DNA from: Clostridia bacterium
GTDB taxonomy: Bacteria; Bacillota; Clostridia; Christensenellales; CAG-138
Assembly: GCA_030527115.1 (NCBI GenBank)
Contig: JAUNBM010000022.1
Coordinates: 1-34,090, forward strand
Reading direction: 5' to 3'
Length of the DNA stretch: 34,090 nt
Positions 15,108 through 24,434 of the stretch are shown here, one piece after another. The notes beneath the pieces are model-generated. The model made no database searches, was not told the DNA's origin, and was given only the letters and a program-made list of their open reading frames with translations. The stretch's first letter is position 1. Each line of letters starts with the position of its first letter. The translations under genes and the position numbers were made by a program.

Positions 15108-15695
15108 ATGAGCCAGCAGGAAACCAGGTGGTATGTGGTACATACCTATTCGGGATACGAAAACAAGGTTAAGGAAGATCTGATAAAGGCCGTAGAAAAC
15201 GCGGACTTGCAGGATATCATCCTTGAAGTCAAGTACCCTACGGAAGAAGTTATCGAAATAACGTCTGCGGGCAAGCGCAAGACGACTGAGCGCAAGGTTT
15301 TTCCGGGCTATGTCATGGTCAAGATGAACGTTGACGTGGTGGAGAAGGAGCGGCCTGCGGAGCGGGGCGGCGGCAAGACTACCGAATTGGTTATGAACCC
15401 CAGGGCGTGGTATGTTATCCGCAATACCCGCGGCGTTACGGGCTTTGTGGGCCCGGGCTCCAAACCCATTCCGCTGACCGACGAGGAGGTTACGGCGATG
15501 GGCGTTGAGCGCATCCCGATCGTTCTCAACATCGAGGTCGGCGAAACCGTCCGCGTTGTGTCCGGCCCGTTGGAGAACTTCCTGGGCAGGGTCGAGAAGC
15601 TTGACGTGGAACGACAGAAGATCAAGCTCACGGTCGAAATGTTCGGAAGGGATACGCCCGTGGAGCTGGACTTCATTCAGGTTCAAAAACTGTAA
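15108..15695 (+). CDS. nusG: Transcription termination/antitermination factor NusG
   Basis: A 195-residue NusG. The N-terminal NGN domain begins RWYVVHTYSGYENKVKEDL and contains RKVFPGYVMVKM. It binds RNA polymerase. The C-terminal KOW domain (GETVRVVSGPLENFLGRVE) contacts ribosomal protein S10 or Rho. A GTG at 15105 lies directly before the ATG at 15108; the ATG is preferred, with AAGGA about 9 nt upstream. An insertion around ERPAERGGGKTTELV in the NGN domain makes it slightly longer than the usual 175-180 residues. Confidence 0.96.
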   Translation: MSQQETRWYVVHTYSGYENKVKEDLIKAVENADLQDIILEVKYPTEEVIEITSAGKRKTTERKVFPGYVMVKMNVDVVEKERPAERGGGKTTELVMNPRAWYVIRNTRGVTGFVGPGSKPIPLTDEEVTAMGVERIPIVLNIEVGETVRVVSGPLENFLGRVEKLDVERQKIKLTVEMFGRDTPVELDFIQVQKL

Positions 15696-15726
15696 TTGGA
15701 TTGATCCGGCGAGAGCCGTATTGATA

Positions 15727-15752
15727 GTGGGAGGGGAGGCACCCCGCACCAC
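15727..15752 (+). promoter_or_regulatory. Candidate L1-binding leader hairpin upstream of rplK
   Basis: Two short stems (GTGG with CCAC, GGGG with CCCC) are separated by an asymmetric internal loop (GA against GCA) and capped by AGGCA. Helix, asymmetric bulge, helix is the general shape of L1 mRNA targets, and rplK-rplA operons are autoregulated by L1 in other bacteria. The match is structural and judged by eye; the exact L1 consensus was not verified. Confidence 0.35.
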
Positions 15753-15782
15753 AAACTATAAAAATAATAGGAGAAAACAGCA

Positions 15783-16208
15783 ATGGCAAAGAAGATCACA
15801 GGTTATGTGAAACTGCAAATTCCAGCCGGCAAAGCAACGCCGGCGCCGCCTGTCGGCCCCGCGCTGGGTCAGCACGGCGTAAACATCATGGGCTTCTGCA
15901 AGGAGTTCAACGAGCGCACCGCCAAGCAGGCGGGCCTGATTATCCCGGTAGTAATCACCGTATATCAGGATCGCTCCTTCACCTTTATCACAAAGACTCC
16001 CCCGGCGGCGGTTCTTATCAAGAAGGCCTGCAATATCGAGTCTGCAAGCGGCACGCCGAACAAGGTTAAGGTCGCAACGATCACCAAGGCGCAGGTTCGC
16101 GAGATAGCGGAGCTGAAGATGCCCGACCTCAACGCGGCGAGCGTCGAGGCGGCGATGCGCATGGTCGAGGGAACTGCCCGCAGCATGGGCGTTCTCGTAG
16201 GCGAGTAA
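15783..16208 (+). CDS. rplK: 50S ribosomal protein L11
   Basis: A 141-residue L11 of normal length. The N-terminal [20 protein letters not shown] and [19 protein letters not shown] are diagnostic, and the C-terminal rRNA-binding domain ends [21 protein letters not shown]11 forms the GTPase-associated centre with 23S rRNA and, in other species, L10/L12, whose genes are missing downstream here. AATAGGAGAAAACAGC precedes the ATG. Confidence 0.97.
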   Translation: MAKKITGYVKLQIPAGKATPAPPVGPALGQHGVNIMGFCKEFNERTAKQAGLIIPVVITVYQDRSFTFITKTPPAAVLIKKACNIESASGTPNKVKVATITKAQVREIAELKMPDLNAASVEAAMRMVEGTARSMGVLVGE

Positions 16209-16221
16209 GGGGGTAAGAGCA

Positions 16222-16911
16222 ATGAAGCATGGTAAGAGATATATCGAGAGCAAGCAGCTTGTGGATACGCAAAAGCAGTACGACGTCGTAGAAGGACTGG
16301 AGCTGGTTTTGAATACCGCGAAGGCCAAGTTTGACGAGACCGTCGAAGTCTCCGTCCGTCTGGGCGTCGACTCCCGCCACGCGGATCAGCAGGTTCGCGG
16401 CGCGGTGGTTCTCCCGCACGGAACCGGCAAGACGGTTCGCGTTCTGGTGTTCGCCAAGGCCGATAAGGCGCGTGAGGCGCTGGATGCGGGCGCGGACTTC
16501 GTGGGCGATGAGGACATGGTAAAGAAGATTCAAACCGAAAACTGGTTTGGATTTGACGTCTGCGTCGCGACCCCCGATATGATGGGCGTGGTTGGAAGAA
16601 TCGGCCGCGTACTCGGGCCTAAGGGCTTGATGCCCAACCCCAAGAGCGGCACCGTTACCATGGACGTCGCCAAGGCGGTCACCGACATCAAAGCCGGTAA
16701 GGTGGAGTATCGCGTCGACAAGACGAACATCGTCCATTGCCCGATCGGCAAGAAGTCCTTTGGAGTTGAAAAGCTCCAGGAGAACCTGACGACGCTGATG
16801 GAGGCCATCATCAAGGCGAAGCCGGCGGCGTCCAAGGGAACTTACATCAAGAGCCTGGTGGTCTCCTCCACCATGGGCCCCGGAGTTAAGTTCAACCCCT
16901 TGAAGTTCTAA
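16222..16911 (+). CDS. rplA: 50S ribosomal protein L1
   Basis: A 229-residue L1 of normal length, with [20 protein letters not shown], the central [19 protein letters not shown], and C-terminal [17 protein letters not shown]. It binds 23S rRNA at the L1 stalk and often represses its own operon. It follows rplK by 13 nt. It is normally followed by rplJ and rplL; here a terminator and an IS30 remnant follow instead. Confidence 0.97.
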   Translation: MKHGKRYIESKQLVDTQKQYDVVEGLELVLNTAKAKFDETVEVSVRLGVDSRHADQQVRGAVVLPHGTGKTVRVLVFAKADKAREALDAGADFVGDEDMVKKIQTENWFGFDVCVATPDMMGVVGRIGRVLGPKGLMPNPKSGTVTMDVAKAVTDIKAGKVEYRVDKTNIVHCPIGKKSFGVEKLQENLTTLMEAIIKAKPAASKGTYIKSLVVSSTMGPGVKFNPLKF

Positions 16912-16930
16912 GAATAATTCAGCGAAAACG

Positions 16931-16966
16931 GATTCCGCCGGAGAGCTTCGGCGGAATTCTTTTGTT
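16931..16966 (+). terminator. Rho-independent terminator after rplA
   Basis: A perfect 9-bp GC-rich stem (16932-16940 with 16949-16957) with 8-nt loop is followed by TCTTTTGTT. It begins 20 nt after the rplA stop and should end the rpmG-secE-nusG-rplKA transcript. Confidence 0.9.
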
Positions 16967-17048
16967 CGGGACTGTTTAAAAGCGGGGGTTTTATTCCAAA
17001 GCCGGCACAAGGGGCGAGCCTTTGCACCCGTCGGGGTTTAGCGCGGTT

Positions 17049-17164
17049 TCGGGTTTTGGAACGATTGAATCAACAATCTCCCGCGAAAAATCTTCAATTA
17101 CCGTACCTCTTCTGAACTCTTTGATAGTGTCCGATTTGATCTTGCAATTTAGGTGCAATTTAGG
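17049..17164 (+). pseudogene. Remnant of an IS30-family transposase gene (3' end only)
   Basis: Bases 17069-17154 are identical over 86 bp to 33951-34036, the end of the IS30 transposase gene near the right edge of the window, in the same orientation. They encode the last 27 residues (beginning INNLPRKIFNYRTSSELFD) and the TAG stop at 17150-17152. The preceding 20 bp match at about 13 positions and carry an in-frame TGA at 17066-17068. Farther upstream there is no recognisable match, so catalytic regions are gone. The last 11 bp (17143-17153) are duplicated in tandem (17154-17164). It lies exactly where rplJ through tuf would be expected. Confidence 0.88.
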
Positions 17165-17189
17165 GCGAAAAATTTTTTTAAAAAAAGTC

Positions 17190-17218
17190 TTGCTTTTTTC
17201 TACTTGTTGTAGTATCAT
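17190..17218 (+). promoter_or_regulatory. Probable promoter of the S10-spc-alpha cluster
   Basis: TTGCTT (17190-17195) and TATCAT (17213-17218) are 17 nt apart, lying just after the IS30 remnant and an A/T-rich tract (17170-17187). Transcription near 17225 would give a leader of about 220 nt before rpsJ. Because the normal upstream str genes are missing, the cluster needs its own promoter here. Confidence 0.6.
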
Positions 17219-17224
17219 TCAAAC

Positions 17225-17443
17225 GTTGCGCCATAGGTCTGCCTTGGCGCGGGGAGGCGAGCGAGGTTGCCGACTGCCATTCGGGTAATTCGCTTCCACC
17301 CAAACGTTCGATAGATTCGAGCGGGGCAAAAATAGCGGTGTCGTGCCGTCCTTTGATACAGTCGAGAGGCTGTATAAAAAATGTAAGAGGGAAACACACG
17401 GCTCGGTGTACTGCCCAAAAGAATTTAGAAGGAGTTAAATAAT
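17225..17443 (+). promoter_or_regulatory. Structured leader of the S10 operon
   Basis: No gene is seen in this stretch. A strong hairpin at 17228-17250 (GCGCCA with TGGCGC, extended by AGG with CCT around one bulged T, loop TCTG) would sit at the very 5' end of the transcript. A second stem at 17356-17375 (ATACAG with CTGTAT, 8-nt loop) lies nearer rpsJ. In some bacteria L4 regulates this operon through its leader. These hairpins are candidates for such control, but similarity to a known L4 leader was not established. Confidence 0.45.
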
Positions 17444-17752
17444 ATGGCAAACCAAAGAATTCGTATCAAGCTCAAAGCGTATGAAAGCAATCTTATCGAC
17501 CAGAGCGCCGAAAAGATAGTTGAAACCGCCAAGAGAACGGGCGCGGAAGTATCCGGCCCCATCCCCCTGCCGACCGAGAAAGAGATTGTGACTATACTTC
17601 GCGCTACTCACAAATATAAGGATTCTCGCGAGCAGTTCGAAATGCGCACCCACAAGCGTTTGATTGACATTCTTCAGCCCTCGTCCAAAACCGTTGACGC
17701 GCTGATGAAGCTGGATCTGCCTGCCGGTGTCGACATCGAGATCAAACTGTAA
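17444..17752 (+). CDS. rpsJ: 30S ribosomal protein S10
   Basis: A 102-residue S10 of normal length: [20 protein letters not shown] at the N-terminus and the loop [20 protein letters not shown]. It belongs to the 30S head and also binds NusB and NusG in antitermination. AGAAGGAG lies before the ATG. It is the first gene of the long ribosomal cluster. Confidence 0.97.
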   Translation: MANQRIRIKLKAYESNLIDQSAEKIVETAKRTGAEVSGPIPLPTEKEIVTILRATHKYKDSREQFEMRTHKRLIDILQPSSKTVDALMKLDLPAGVDIEIKL

Positions 17753-17771
17753 TTCATCGGAGGTATGTACC

Positions 17772-18398
17772 ATGAAGAAAGCCATTTTGGGCAAGAAGAT
17801 CGGTATGACGCAGCTGTTTCTGGCTGACGGTACCATGATTCCCGTCACTGTCGTCGAAGCCGGTCCGTGCCCCGTCATCCAGAAGAAAACCGTTGGCAAC
17901 GATGGCTATGAAGCCATTCAGGTTGGTTTCGCGGAGCTCCGCGAAAAGCTTGCCAACAAGCCGCGCAAGGGTCACTTTGCAAAGGCGAACGTTAAGTCCA
18001 TGCGCTACCTGCGCGAGTTCAAGCTCGACGATTCCGCTTCCTATGAAGTTGGACAGGTTCTGAAAGCCGATCTCTTTGTCGAAGGCGATAAGGTCGACGT
18101 GAGCGGCAAGAGCAAGGGCAAGGGCTTTGCGGGCGTTATCAAGCGCCACAATCAGGCGAGAGGCCGCATGACTCACGGCTCGCACTATCATCGCAGGGTC
18201 GGCTCCATGAGCGCCTGCTCCAGTCCGAGCAGAGTATTCAAGACCAAGAACCTTCCGGGACATATGGGTTGCGAGAACGTGACCATTCAGAATCTGGAAG
18301 TCGTGCGCGTCGATGCTCAGCGCAATCTGCTGCTCATCAAGGGCGCCATCCCCGGCGCCAAGGGCTCGCTTGTCGCTGTAAAAAGCACAGTAAAGTAA
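17772..18398 (+). CDS. rplC: 50S ribosomal protein L3
   Basis: A 208-residue L3. It begins [16 protein letters not shown] and contains [20 protein letters not shown] and [15 protein letters not shown], the extended loop reaching the peptidyl-transferase centre. The frame is open 45 nt farther upstream into rpsJ, but ATG at 17772 with GGAGG upstream and the conserved MKKAILG start decide the position. Confidence 0.97.
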   Translation: MKKAILGKKIGMTQLFLADGTMIPVTVVEAGPCPVIQKKTVGNDGYEAIQVGFAELREKLANKPRKGHFAKANVKSMRYLREFKLDDSASYEVGQVLKADLFVEGDKVDVSGKSKGKGFAGVIKRHNQARGRMTHGSHYHRRVGSMSACSSPSRVFKTKNLPGHMGCENVTIQNLEVVRVDAQRNLLLIKGAIPGAKGSLVAVKSTVK

Positions 18399-18411
18399 GG
18401 AGGAAGCAAAT

Positions 18412-19032
18412 ATGCCTAAAGTAGCATTGTACGATATGAAAGGCCAAGTGATTGGCGATATCGAGCTTTCCGATAATACCTTTGGACAGCCCGTAAACAA
18501 GGCGGTTATGCATCAGGTTGTGGTTGCTCATTTGGCAAACTGCCGCCAGGGAACGCAGAGCGCCAAGACCCGCAGCGAAGTTCGTGGCGGCGGAAGGAAG
18601 CCGTGGAGGCAAAAGGGAACCGGCAGAGCGCGTCAGGGCTCGACCCGCGCTCCGCAATGGCGTCACGGCGGCGTCGTTTTCGCGCCCAAGCCCCGCGACT
18701 ACAGCCAGCAGGTCAACAAGAAGGTGAAAAGGCTTGCGATGAAGTCCGCTCTTTCCTCTAAGGTTGCCGACAGCGAAGTGATCGTATTCGACGCTTTGAA
18801 TTTGGAAGCTCCCAAGACGAAGGAAATGATCAAGGTTTTGAATGCGGTTGAGGCAAAGAAGGCCTTGATTGTCCTCCCCGAGATGGACTCCGCAGTCATC
18901 CGCGCCAGCTCCAACATCCCCGATGTTGCGACGACGCAGGTTACCACCTTGAACGTATATGACATTTTAAAGTATGACAAGCTGATCCTCACGAAGGATT
19001 CGGCGGCGAAGATCGAGGAGGTGTACTGCTGA
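18412..19032 (+). CDS. rplD: 50S ribosomal protein L4
   Basis: A 206-residue L4 with the exit-tunnel loop sequence [20 protein letters not shown] (around residues 62-81) followed by [12 protein letters not shown]. In some bacteria L4 represses this operon. AAGGAGGAAG precedes the ATG. The gene ends in TGATG, sharing one base with rplW. Confidence 0.97.
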   Translation: MPKVALYDMKGQVIGDIELSDNTFGQPVNKAVMHQVVVAHLANCRQGTQSAKTRSEVRGGGRKPWRQKGTGRARQGSTRAPQWRHGGVVFAPKPRDYSQQVNKKVKRLAMKSALSSKVADSEVIVFDALNLEAPKTKEMIKVLNAVEAKKALIVLPEMDSAVIRASSNIPDVATTQVTTLNVYDILKYDKLILTKDSAAKIEEVYC

Positions 19033-19328
19033 TGAAGAGCGGGTATGACATCATTAAGGCTCCTATCCTTTCCGAGAAGAGCTATGACCACATCGCGAAC
19101 AAGACCTACACGTTCGAGGTCGAAAAGACGGCGAACAAGGTAGAGATCCGCAAGGCGGTGGAGGAGATATTCGGCGTTAAGGTTCAGGCCGTGCGTACCG
19201 TAAACAGGCTTGGCAAGATGAAGCGTCAGGGACGCTATGAGGGCAGAAGGCCGTCCACAAAGAAGGCCTATGTGCAGCTCACTGCGGATTCCAAAGGCAT
19301 CGAACTGTTCGATGGCATCGCGCAGTAA
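19032..19328 (+). CDS. rplW: 50S ribosomal protein L23
   Basis: A 98-residue L23: [20 protein letters not shown] near the start and [21 protein letters not shown]23 lies at the tunnel exit and docks trigger factor and SRP. The start overlaps the rplD stop by one base, and GAGG within the end of rplD acts as ribosome-binding site, indicating coupled translation. Confidence 0.97.
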   Translation: MKSGYDIIKAPILSEKSYDHIANKTYTFEVEKTANKVEIRKAVEEIFGVKVQAVRTVNRLGKMKRQGRYEGRRPSTKKAYVQLTADSKGIELFDGIAQ

Positions 19329-19339
19329 GGAGGAAGATT

Positions 19340-20176
19340 ATGGCTATTCGCAAGATTAACCCCACGACTCCGGGACAACGCTTTATGACGGTCTCCGCTT
19401 TTGAGGAGATTACGCGCACGAGTCCCGAGAAGTCCCTGACCACGGATCTCCGGGGCAAGGGCGGCCGCAATAACAGCGGCAAGATCACCGTCCGCCACCA
19501 GGGCGGCGGCGCAAAGCGCAAGTATCGCATTATTGATTTCAAGCGCAACAAGGACGGAATCCCCGCGAAGGTGTTCTCGATCGAATACGATCCGAACCGT
19601 TCAGCCAACATCGCCCTGTTGCACTATCTCGATGGCGAAAAGCGCTACATTATCGCTCCTTTGGGGCTGCACGTCGGTGAAACCGTCATCTCCGGAGAGG
19701 GCGCGGATATCAAGGTTGGAAACGCGCTTGAGATTCGTTCGATCCCGGTAGGCACGATGATCCATTGCATCGAGCTCAAGCCCGGCAAGGGCGCCCAACT
19801 CGTTCGCTCCGCAGGAAATGCGGCTCAGCTCATGGCTAAGGAGGGCAAATACGCGCAGGTGCGTTTGCCCAGCGGCGAGGTTCGCCTGATCCCGATGAAT
19901 GCCAAGGCGACGATCGGCCAGGTTGGCAACGCCGACTACCAGAACATCATGCTGGGCAAAGCGGGCAGGAAGCGTCACATGGGCGTTCGTCCCTCGGTGC
20001 GCGGCTCGGTTATGAACCCCTGCGATCACCCGCACGGCGGCGGTGAGGGCAAGTCCCCGATAGGCCGTCCCGGGCCGGTCACCCCGTGGGGCAAGCCCGC
20101 GCTGGGTTACAAGACTCGCAAGACGAAGAATCGCAGCAATAAGTTCATCATCCGTCGCAGAACCGGCGGTAAGTAA
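19340..20176 (+). CDS. rplB: 50S ribosomal protein L2
   Basis: A 278-residue L2 of standard length. It begins [20 protein letters not shown] and carries the C-terminal motif [20 protein letters not shown], containing the conserved His of the peptidyl-transferase region. TAAGGAGGAAG precedes the ATG. Confidence 0.98.
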   Translation: MAIRKINPTTPGQRFMTVSAFEEITRTSPEKSLTTDLRGKGGRNNSGKITVRHQGGGAKRKYRIIDFKRNKDGIPAKVFSIEYDPNRSANIALLHYLDGEKRYIIAPLGLHVGETVISGEGADIKVGNALEIRSIPVGTMIHCIELKPGKGAQLVRSAGNAAQLMAKEGKYAQVRLPSGEVRLIPMNAKATIGQVGNADYQNIMLGKAGRKRHMGVRPSVRGSVMNPCDHPHGGGEGKSPIGRPGPVTPWGKPALGYKTRKTKNRSNKFIIRRRTGGK

Positions 20177-20198
20177 GGGAAAGGAAGGAGATTAGAAG

Positions 20199-20480
20199 AT
20201 GAGCAGATCGGTTAAAAAGGGCCCGTTTGTAAGTGAACGGCTGTACGCTCGAGTGAACGCAATGAATGAGAGCGGAAAGAAGACCGTTGTCAAGACCTGG
20301 TCGAGAGCTTCCACGATTTTCCCTGAGTTTGTCGGCCATACCATCGCCGTACACGACGGACGCAAGCACGTTCCGGTGTACATTACGGACGAGATGGTCG
20401 GACACAAGCTGGGCGAGTTCGCACCCACCCGTACATTCAGAGGGCATAGAGGCTCCGAGAAGTCCTCGGGCGCAAGGTAA
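20199..20480 (+). CDS. rpsS: 30S ribosomal protein S19
   Basis: A 93-residue S19: [19 protein letters not shown] at the start, HNG-type core [20 protein letters not shown], then [15 protein letters not shown]. It belongs to the 30S head. GGAAGGAG lies upstream of the ATG. Confidence 0.97.
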   Translation: MSRSVKKGPFVSERLYARVNAMNESGKKTVVKTWSRASTIFPEFVGHTIAVHDGRKHVPVYITDEMVGHKLGEFAPTRTFRGHRGSEKSSGAR

Positions 20481-20491
20481 GGAGGAAGAGC

Positions 20492-20878
20492 ATGGCAACC
20501 AGAATCAGAGAAAAGACGGCGGCGCGCCGCGAGACCGCAGACAAGCGTCCGCACGCAACCGCTAAATACATAAGGATCTCGTCCCGCAAGGTTAAGATAG
20601 TTATCGACGTCATTCGCGGGAAGAGCGTGAACGAGGCGGCGGCGATACTGAGCTACACGCCCAAAGCGGCGAGCGAGCCCGTGTTGAAGGTTTTAAACTC
20701 CGCAATAGCTAACGCCGAGAACAACCTTAACATGAACCGCGACGAACTCTATGTCGCGGAGGTATATGCAAACCAGGGGCCGACCTTGAAGAGATATCGC
20801 CCCAGAGCACGCGGCTCAGCGTCTCCTATCAGGAAGCGCACCAGCCACATCACGATAGTCCTGGATCAGGTTCAGTAA
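20492..20878 (+). CDS. rplV: 50S ribosomal protein L22
   Basis: A 128-residue L22 with an N-terminal extension of about 20 residues ([20 protein letters not shown]) before the usual [20 protein letters not shown]. The C-terminal loop [20 protein letters not shown] lines the exit tunnel. AAGGAGGAAG precedes the ATG. Confidence 0.97.
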   Translation: MATRIREKTAARRETADKRPHATAKYIRISSRKVKIVIDVIRGKSVNEAAAILSYTPKAASEPVLKVLNSAIANAENNLNMNRDELYVAEVYANQGPTLKRYRPRARGSASPIRKRTSHITIVLDQVQ

Positions 20879-20889
20879 GGAGGAAAAGT

Positions 20890-21549
20890 ATGGGTCAGAA
20901 AGTTAATCCAAACGGCTTCCGCGTCGGAGTTATCAGAGACTGGAATACCCGTTGGTATGCGCAGAAGAAGGACTTCGCCGATTTCCTGGTCGAGGATCGC
21001 AAGATTCGTGACTATATCAAGCAGAAGTATTATCAGGCGAGCATCTCCCGCATAGAGATTGAGCGCGCCGCAGGCAAGGTAACGGTATCCATCTATACGG
21101 CTCGTCCCGGTATGCTTATTGGCAAGGGCGGCGCAGGAATCGAAGTTATCAAGGCTGAGACGGCGAAGGTGATCGGCAAGCCGGTCAACATCAATATCAT
21201 GGAGATCCGCGACGCGGACGCCGACGCCCAGCTGATTGCCGAGAATATCGCGGCTCAGTTGGAAAAGCGCATCAGCTTCCGCAGAGCGATGAAGCAGGCG
21301 ATGCAGCGCGCCATGCAAAAGCCGGCAGTCAAGGGCGTCAAGCTCAAGTGCAGCGGCAGGCTCGGCGGCGCCGAGATTGCGAGGACGGAAGGGTATCACG
21401 ACGGTTCCATTCCCCTGCAGACTATGCGAGCGGACATCCATTACGGCTTTGCCGAGGCGCACACGACCTATGGCAGAATCGGCATCAAGGTATGGATATA
21501 CAAGGGTGAGGTTCTGGGCAAGGCGAAGCGTAAGGAAGGAGGCAAATAA
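20890..21549 (+). CDS. rpsC: 30S ribosomal protein S3
   Basis: A 219-residue S3: [19 protein letters not shown] at the start, KH-domain motif [17 protein letters not shown], and C-terminal [20 protein letters not shown]. It is part of the mRNA entry site. TAAGGAGGAAAAG precedes the ATG. Confidence 0.98.
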   Translation: MGQKVNPNGFRVGVIRDWNTRWYAQKKDFADFLVEDRKIRDYIKQKYYQASISRIEIERAAGKVTVSIYTARPGMLIGKGGAGIEVIKAETAKVIGKPVNINIMEIRDADADAQLIAENIAAQLEKRISFRRAMKQAMQRAMQKPAVKGVKLKCSGRLGGAEIARTEGYHDGSIPLQTMRADIHYGFAEAHTTYGRIGIKVWIYKGEVLGKAKRKEGGK

Positions 21550-21551
21550 CC

Positions 21552-21980
21552 ATGTTGATGCCGAAAAGAGTTAAGCGGCGCAGAGTATTCAGAGGCCGCA
21601 TGAACGGCAAGGCGCTGCGCGGAAACAAGGTTTCCTACGGTCAGTTTGGACTGGCGGCGATGGAGCCGGCATGGGTAACCAGCAACCAGATCGAGGCGGC
21701 TCGTATCGCCATGACGCGTTATATCAAGCGCGGCGGTAAGGTCTGGATAAAGATTTTCCCCGACAAGCCCGTAACGAAGAAGCCGGCCGAAACCCGCATG
21801 GGTTCCGGAAAGGGCGCTCCCGAATACTGGGTAGCGGTAGTAAAGCCCGGCAGAGTTATGTTCGAGATTGCCGGAGTCGACGAGGAGATTGCCCGCGAAG
21901 CGCTGAGACTTGCGTCTCATAAGCTTCCGTTAAAGTGCAAGGTCGTCGTGAAAGAGGAACAGGAAGGAGCGGAGCAATGA
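21552..21980 (+). CDS. rplP: 50S ribosomal protein L16
   Basis: A 142-residue L16: [19 protein letters not shown] at the start and [20 protein letters not shown] in the middle. It helps position A-site tRNA on the 50S subunit. Only 2 nt separate it from rpsC, whose end supplies the GGAGG. It overlaps rpmC by 4 nt (ATGA). Confidence 0.97.
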   Translation: MLMPKRVKRRRVFRGRMNGKALRGNKVSYGQFGLAAMEPAWVTSNQIEAARIAMTRYIKRGGKVWIKIFPDKPVTKKPAETRMGSGKGAPEYWVAVVKPGRVMFEIAGVDEEIAREALRLASHKLPLKCKVVVKEEQEGAEQ

Positions 21981-22180
21981 AGGCCGAAAAGTTGAGAGAA
22001 TTGTCTGCGGACGATCTTTTGAAGCAGGAGAAGGAATTGAAGGCGGAATTGTTCAACCTCAGATTCCAAACCGTAACGGGGCAGATTTCCAATCCGAGCC
22101 GCATTACGGAATGCCGCAGGGATATTGCGCGCATCAAGACTATACTGCGTCAGCGTGAACTGGCTGGCAGCGCCGAGTAA
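21977..22180 (+). CDS. rpmC: 50S ribosomal protein L29
   Basis: A 67-residue L29: [20 protein letters not shown] and [20 protein letters not shown]. The start ATG overlaps the rplP stop (ATGA). Upstream in-frame codons belong to overlap with rplP and do not match the family. L29 lies beside L23 at the tunnel exit. Confidence 0.96.
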   Translation: MKAEKLRELSADDLLKQEKELKAELFNLRFQTVTGQISNPSRITECRRDIARIKTILRQRELAGSAE

Positions 22181-22193
22181 GGAGGAAGGACGA

Positions 22194-22451
22194 ATGGAAA
22201 ACAGAGGATATCGTAAAACCCGTATCGGTGTCGTAGTCAGCGATAAGATGGATAAGACGGTCGTTGTCGCCATCAAAACCAAGGTGCGCCACCCTCTCTA
22301 TGGAAAGATGGTAAACCGTACCCGCAAGTTCAAGGCTCATGACGAGGAGAACCAGTGCGGAATCGGAGATACCGTAAAGATTATGGAATGCCGCCCGATT
22401 TCCAAAGACAAGCATTGGCGCTTGGTGGAAATCGTCGAGAAGGCGAAGTAA
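22194..22451 (+). CDS. rpsQ: 30S ribosomal protein S17
   Basis: An 85-residue S17: [20 protein letters not shown] and [35 protein letters not shown] precedes the ATG at 22194. The open frame reaches back into rpmC, but that part is only overlap. It binds the 16S 5' domain. Confidence 0.96.
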   Translation: MENRGYRKTRIGVVVSDKMDKTVVVAIKTKVRHPLYGKMVNRTRKFKAHDEENQCGIGDTVKIMECRPISKDKHWRLVEIVEKAK

Positions 22452-22468
22452 TGGGGAGGAGATAGAAA

Positions 22469-22837
22469 ATGATTCAACCTCAAACCAGATTAAAGGTCGC
22501 CGATAACAGCGGCGCAAAAGAGATTATGTGCATCCGCGTACTGGGCGGCTCGCACCGCAAGACTGCAAGCGTCGGCGACGTTATAGTGGCTTCGGTAAAG
22601 AGCGCGGCTCCCGGCGGCGCGGTGAAGAAGAAGGACGTGGTTAAGGCGGTTATAGTAAGAACCGTGTTTGAAACGTCCAGGCCCGACGGCTCGCATATCC
22701 GCTTCGACGATAACGCGGCTGTCATCATCAACGACCAGAAGCAGCCCCGCGGCACCCGTATCTTTGGGCCGGTTGCGAGAGAGCTGCGCGAGAAGGATTA
22801 TATGAAGATCGTCTCGCTGGCGCCCGAAGTACTGTAA
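22469..22837 (+). CDS. rplN: 50S ribosomal protein L14
   Basis: A 122-residue L14 of exact family length: [20 protein letters not shown] and [20 protein letters not shown]. It forms an intersubunit bridge and is the landing site of the silencing factor RsfS. GGGGAGGAGATAG precedes the ATG. Confidence 0.98.
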   Translation: MIQPQTRLKVADNSGAKEIMCIRVLGGSHRKTASVGDVIVASVKSAAPGGAVKKKDVVKAVIVRTVFETSRPDGSHIRFDDNAAVIINDQKQPRGTRIFGPVARELREKDYMKIVSLAPEVL

Positions 22838-22848
22838 GGAGGAAAGAC

Positions 22849-23166
22849 ATGAATAAGCTTAATGTCAAAAAGGGCGACGAGGTAGTCGTCATCTCCGGAA
22901 AAGACAAGGGTAAGGAAGGCAAGATTCTCAAGGCGATGCCCGAACAGGAAAGAGTCGTCGTGCAGGGCGCGAACATGATTACAACCCATGTTAAGCCGAG
23001 AAAGCAGGGCGAAGCGGGCGGCCGTATCGAGAAGGAAGGCACGATCCATGTCAGCAACGTCAAGCTGGTCTGCCCCAAGTGCGGCAAGCCCACGAGGATA
23101 GGGCATACCATGCAGGACGGCAAGAAAGTCCGCGTTTGCAAAAAGTGCGGCAAGGTCATGGACTAA
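22849..23166 (+). CDS. rplX: 50S ribosomal protein L24
   Basis: A 105-residue L24. The KOW segment is [20 protein letters not shown]. The C-terminal part carries two CxxC pairs (Cys75/78 and Cys97/100), a likely zinc ribbon. It starts 50S assembly with L3, L4 and L22. TAAGGAGGAAAG precedes the ATG. Confidence 0.97.
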   Translation: MNKLNVKKGDEVVVISGKDKGKEGKILKAMPEQERVVVQGANMITTHVKPRKQGEAGGRIEKEGTIHVSNVKLVCPKCGKPTRIGHTMQDGKKVRVCKKCGKVMD

Positions 23167-23188
23167 GGTCGGAAGGAGGAATAAATCA

Positions 23189-23803
23189 ATGGCAAAAAAA
23201 GAAGCTGTTGCAGCCCCGAAGAAGAAAAAGGCTGTCCAAGAGGCAAAAGCTCTGACCGGCACCCCCCGTCTGAAGGAGAAGTATATTAGTGAGGTAGCGC
23301 CGGCGCTCAAGGAGAAGTTCCGCTATCAGAACGTAATGGAGATTCCTAAGCTTGAGAAGATCATCATCAACATGGGCTTAGGTTCGGAGAAGGACAATCC
23401 TAAGGGCATCGAGTCCGCCGTAAACGAGCTGGGACTGATTGCCGGACAGAAGGCGGTCATTACGAAGGCGAAGAAATCCGTTGCGAACTTCAAGGTTCGT
23501 GAGGGAATGAACATCGGAGCGAAGGTAACGCTTCGCGGGGACAGGATGTACTACTTTGCCGACAAGCTGATGAACATAGTTCTGCCCCGCGTCCGCGACT
23601 TTTCGGGCGTGTCCAACAGATCCTTTGACGGCAGAGGCAACTATGCGATGGGCGTTAAGGAACAGCTGATCTTCCCCGAGATCAATTACGACGACGTCGA
23701 CAAGATTCGCGGAATGAACATTGTGTTCGTAACCAGCGCAAAGACCGACGAAGAAGCAAAGACGCTTTTGCAACTTCTCGGAATGCCCTACGTTTTAGAC
23801 TGA
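23189..23803 (+). CDS. rplE: 50S ribosomal protein L5 with N-terminal extension
   Basis: A 204-residue L5; usual length is about 180. The first 24 residues are Lys/Ala-rich ([19 protein letters not shown]) and precede the normal start [19 protein letters not shown]. The core has [15 protein letters not shown] and [20 protein letters not shown]. It binds 5S rRNA in the central protuberance. GGAAGGAGGAATAAATCA precedes the ATG, which supports the long form. Confidence 0.96.
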   Translation: MAKKEAVAAPKKKKAVQEAKALTGTPRLKEKYISEVAPALKEKFRYQNVMEIPKLEKIIINMGLGSEKDNPKGIESAVNELGLIAGQKAVITKAKKSVANFKVREGMNIGAKVTLRGDRMYYFADKLMNIVLPRVRDFSGVSNRSFDGRGNYAMGVKEQLIFPEINYDDVDKIRGMNIVFVTSAKTDEEAKTLLQLLGMPYVLD

Positions 23804-23820
23804 GAAGGAGGAACCGAAAC

Positions 23821-24006
23821 ATGGCAAAGACAAGCATGAAAATAAAGCAGCAGGCTCAACCGAAGTTCAGCACGCGCGCTTACACCCGTTGCCGTATCTG
23901 CGGTCGCCCTCATTCCGTATTGCGCAAGTATGGCATCTGCCGCATTTGCTTCCGCGATTTGGCGTACAAGGGCGAGATCCCCGGCGTACGCAAGGCAAGC
24001 TGGTAA
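23821..24006 (+). CDS. rpsZ: 30S ribosomal protein S14, zinc-binding type Z
   Basis: A 61-residue S14 of the short type with two CxxC pairs (Cys24/27 and Cys40/43; [20 protein letters not shown]). This zinc type is typical of Firmicutes and Actinobacteria. AGAAGGAGG precedes the ATG. It sits between rplE and rpsH as usual. Confidence 0.97.
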   Translation: MAKTSMKIKQQAQPKFSTRAYTRCRICGRPHSVLRKYGICRICFRDLAYKGEIPGVRKASW

Positions 24007-24021
24007 TAGGAGGAAACGAAG

Positions 24022-24414
24022 ATGACAGATACCATTGCAGATATGCTTACAAGGATTCGCAACGCCTTGATAGCCAAGCACGAGAGCGTTGACGTTCCAT
24101 GCTCGACGATAAAGGTTGCGATTGCTCAGATTCTGGTTGACGAAGGCTACATCAAGAGCTTTGAGATTCTTGAGGACGGAGTGGTTAAAACCATCCGCAT
24201 CCAGCTCAAGTACGGAGCGAACAAGCAGCGCGTCATCGTAGGGATAAAGCGCATCTCCCGCCCGGGTCTGCGCGTTTATGCCCGCAAGGACGAGGTGCCC
24301 AAGGTATTGGGCGGACTCGGAATCGCGATCATTTCCACCTCTCGCGGGGTAATGACGGATCGCGAAGCAAGAAAACTCGGCGTTGGCGGCGAAGTGCTGG
24401 CTTACGTCTGGTAA
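24022..24414 (+). CDS. rpsH: 30S ribosomal protein S8
   Basis: A 130-residue S8: [20 protein letters not shown] at the start and [20 protein letters not shown] near the end. It binds the central domain of 16S rRNA and in some bacteria regulates the spc operon. ATAGGAGGAAAC precedes the ATG. Confidence 0.97.
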   Translation: MTDTIADMLTRIRNALIAKHESVDVPCSTIKVAIAQILVDEGYIKSFEILEDGVVKTIRIQLKYGANKQRVIVGIKRISRPGLRVYARKDEVPKVLGGLGIAIISTSRGVMTDREARKLGVGGEVLAYVW

Positions 24415-24434
24415 TTAAACAGGAGGAAGAAAGA

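Noticed and set aside
16129..17010. Long minus-strand open frame of 293 codons opposite rplA
   Set aside because: It is the mirror of highly biased codons in rplA and does not resemble any family. Similar long mirror frames occur opposite most genes here.
17022..17288. Open frame covering the IS30 remnant and the S10 promoter
   Set aside because: It reads the remnant in a different frame from the transposase and runs through the promoter; no ribosome-binding site or family match.
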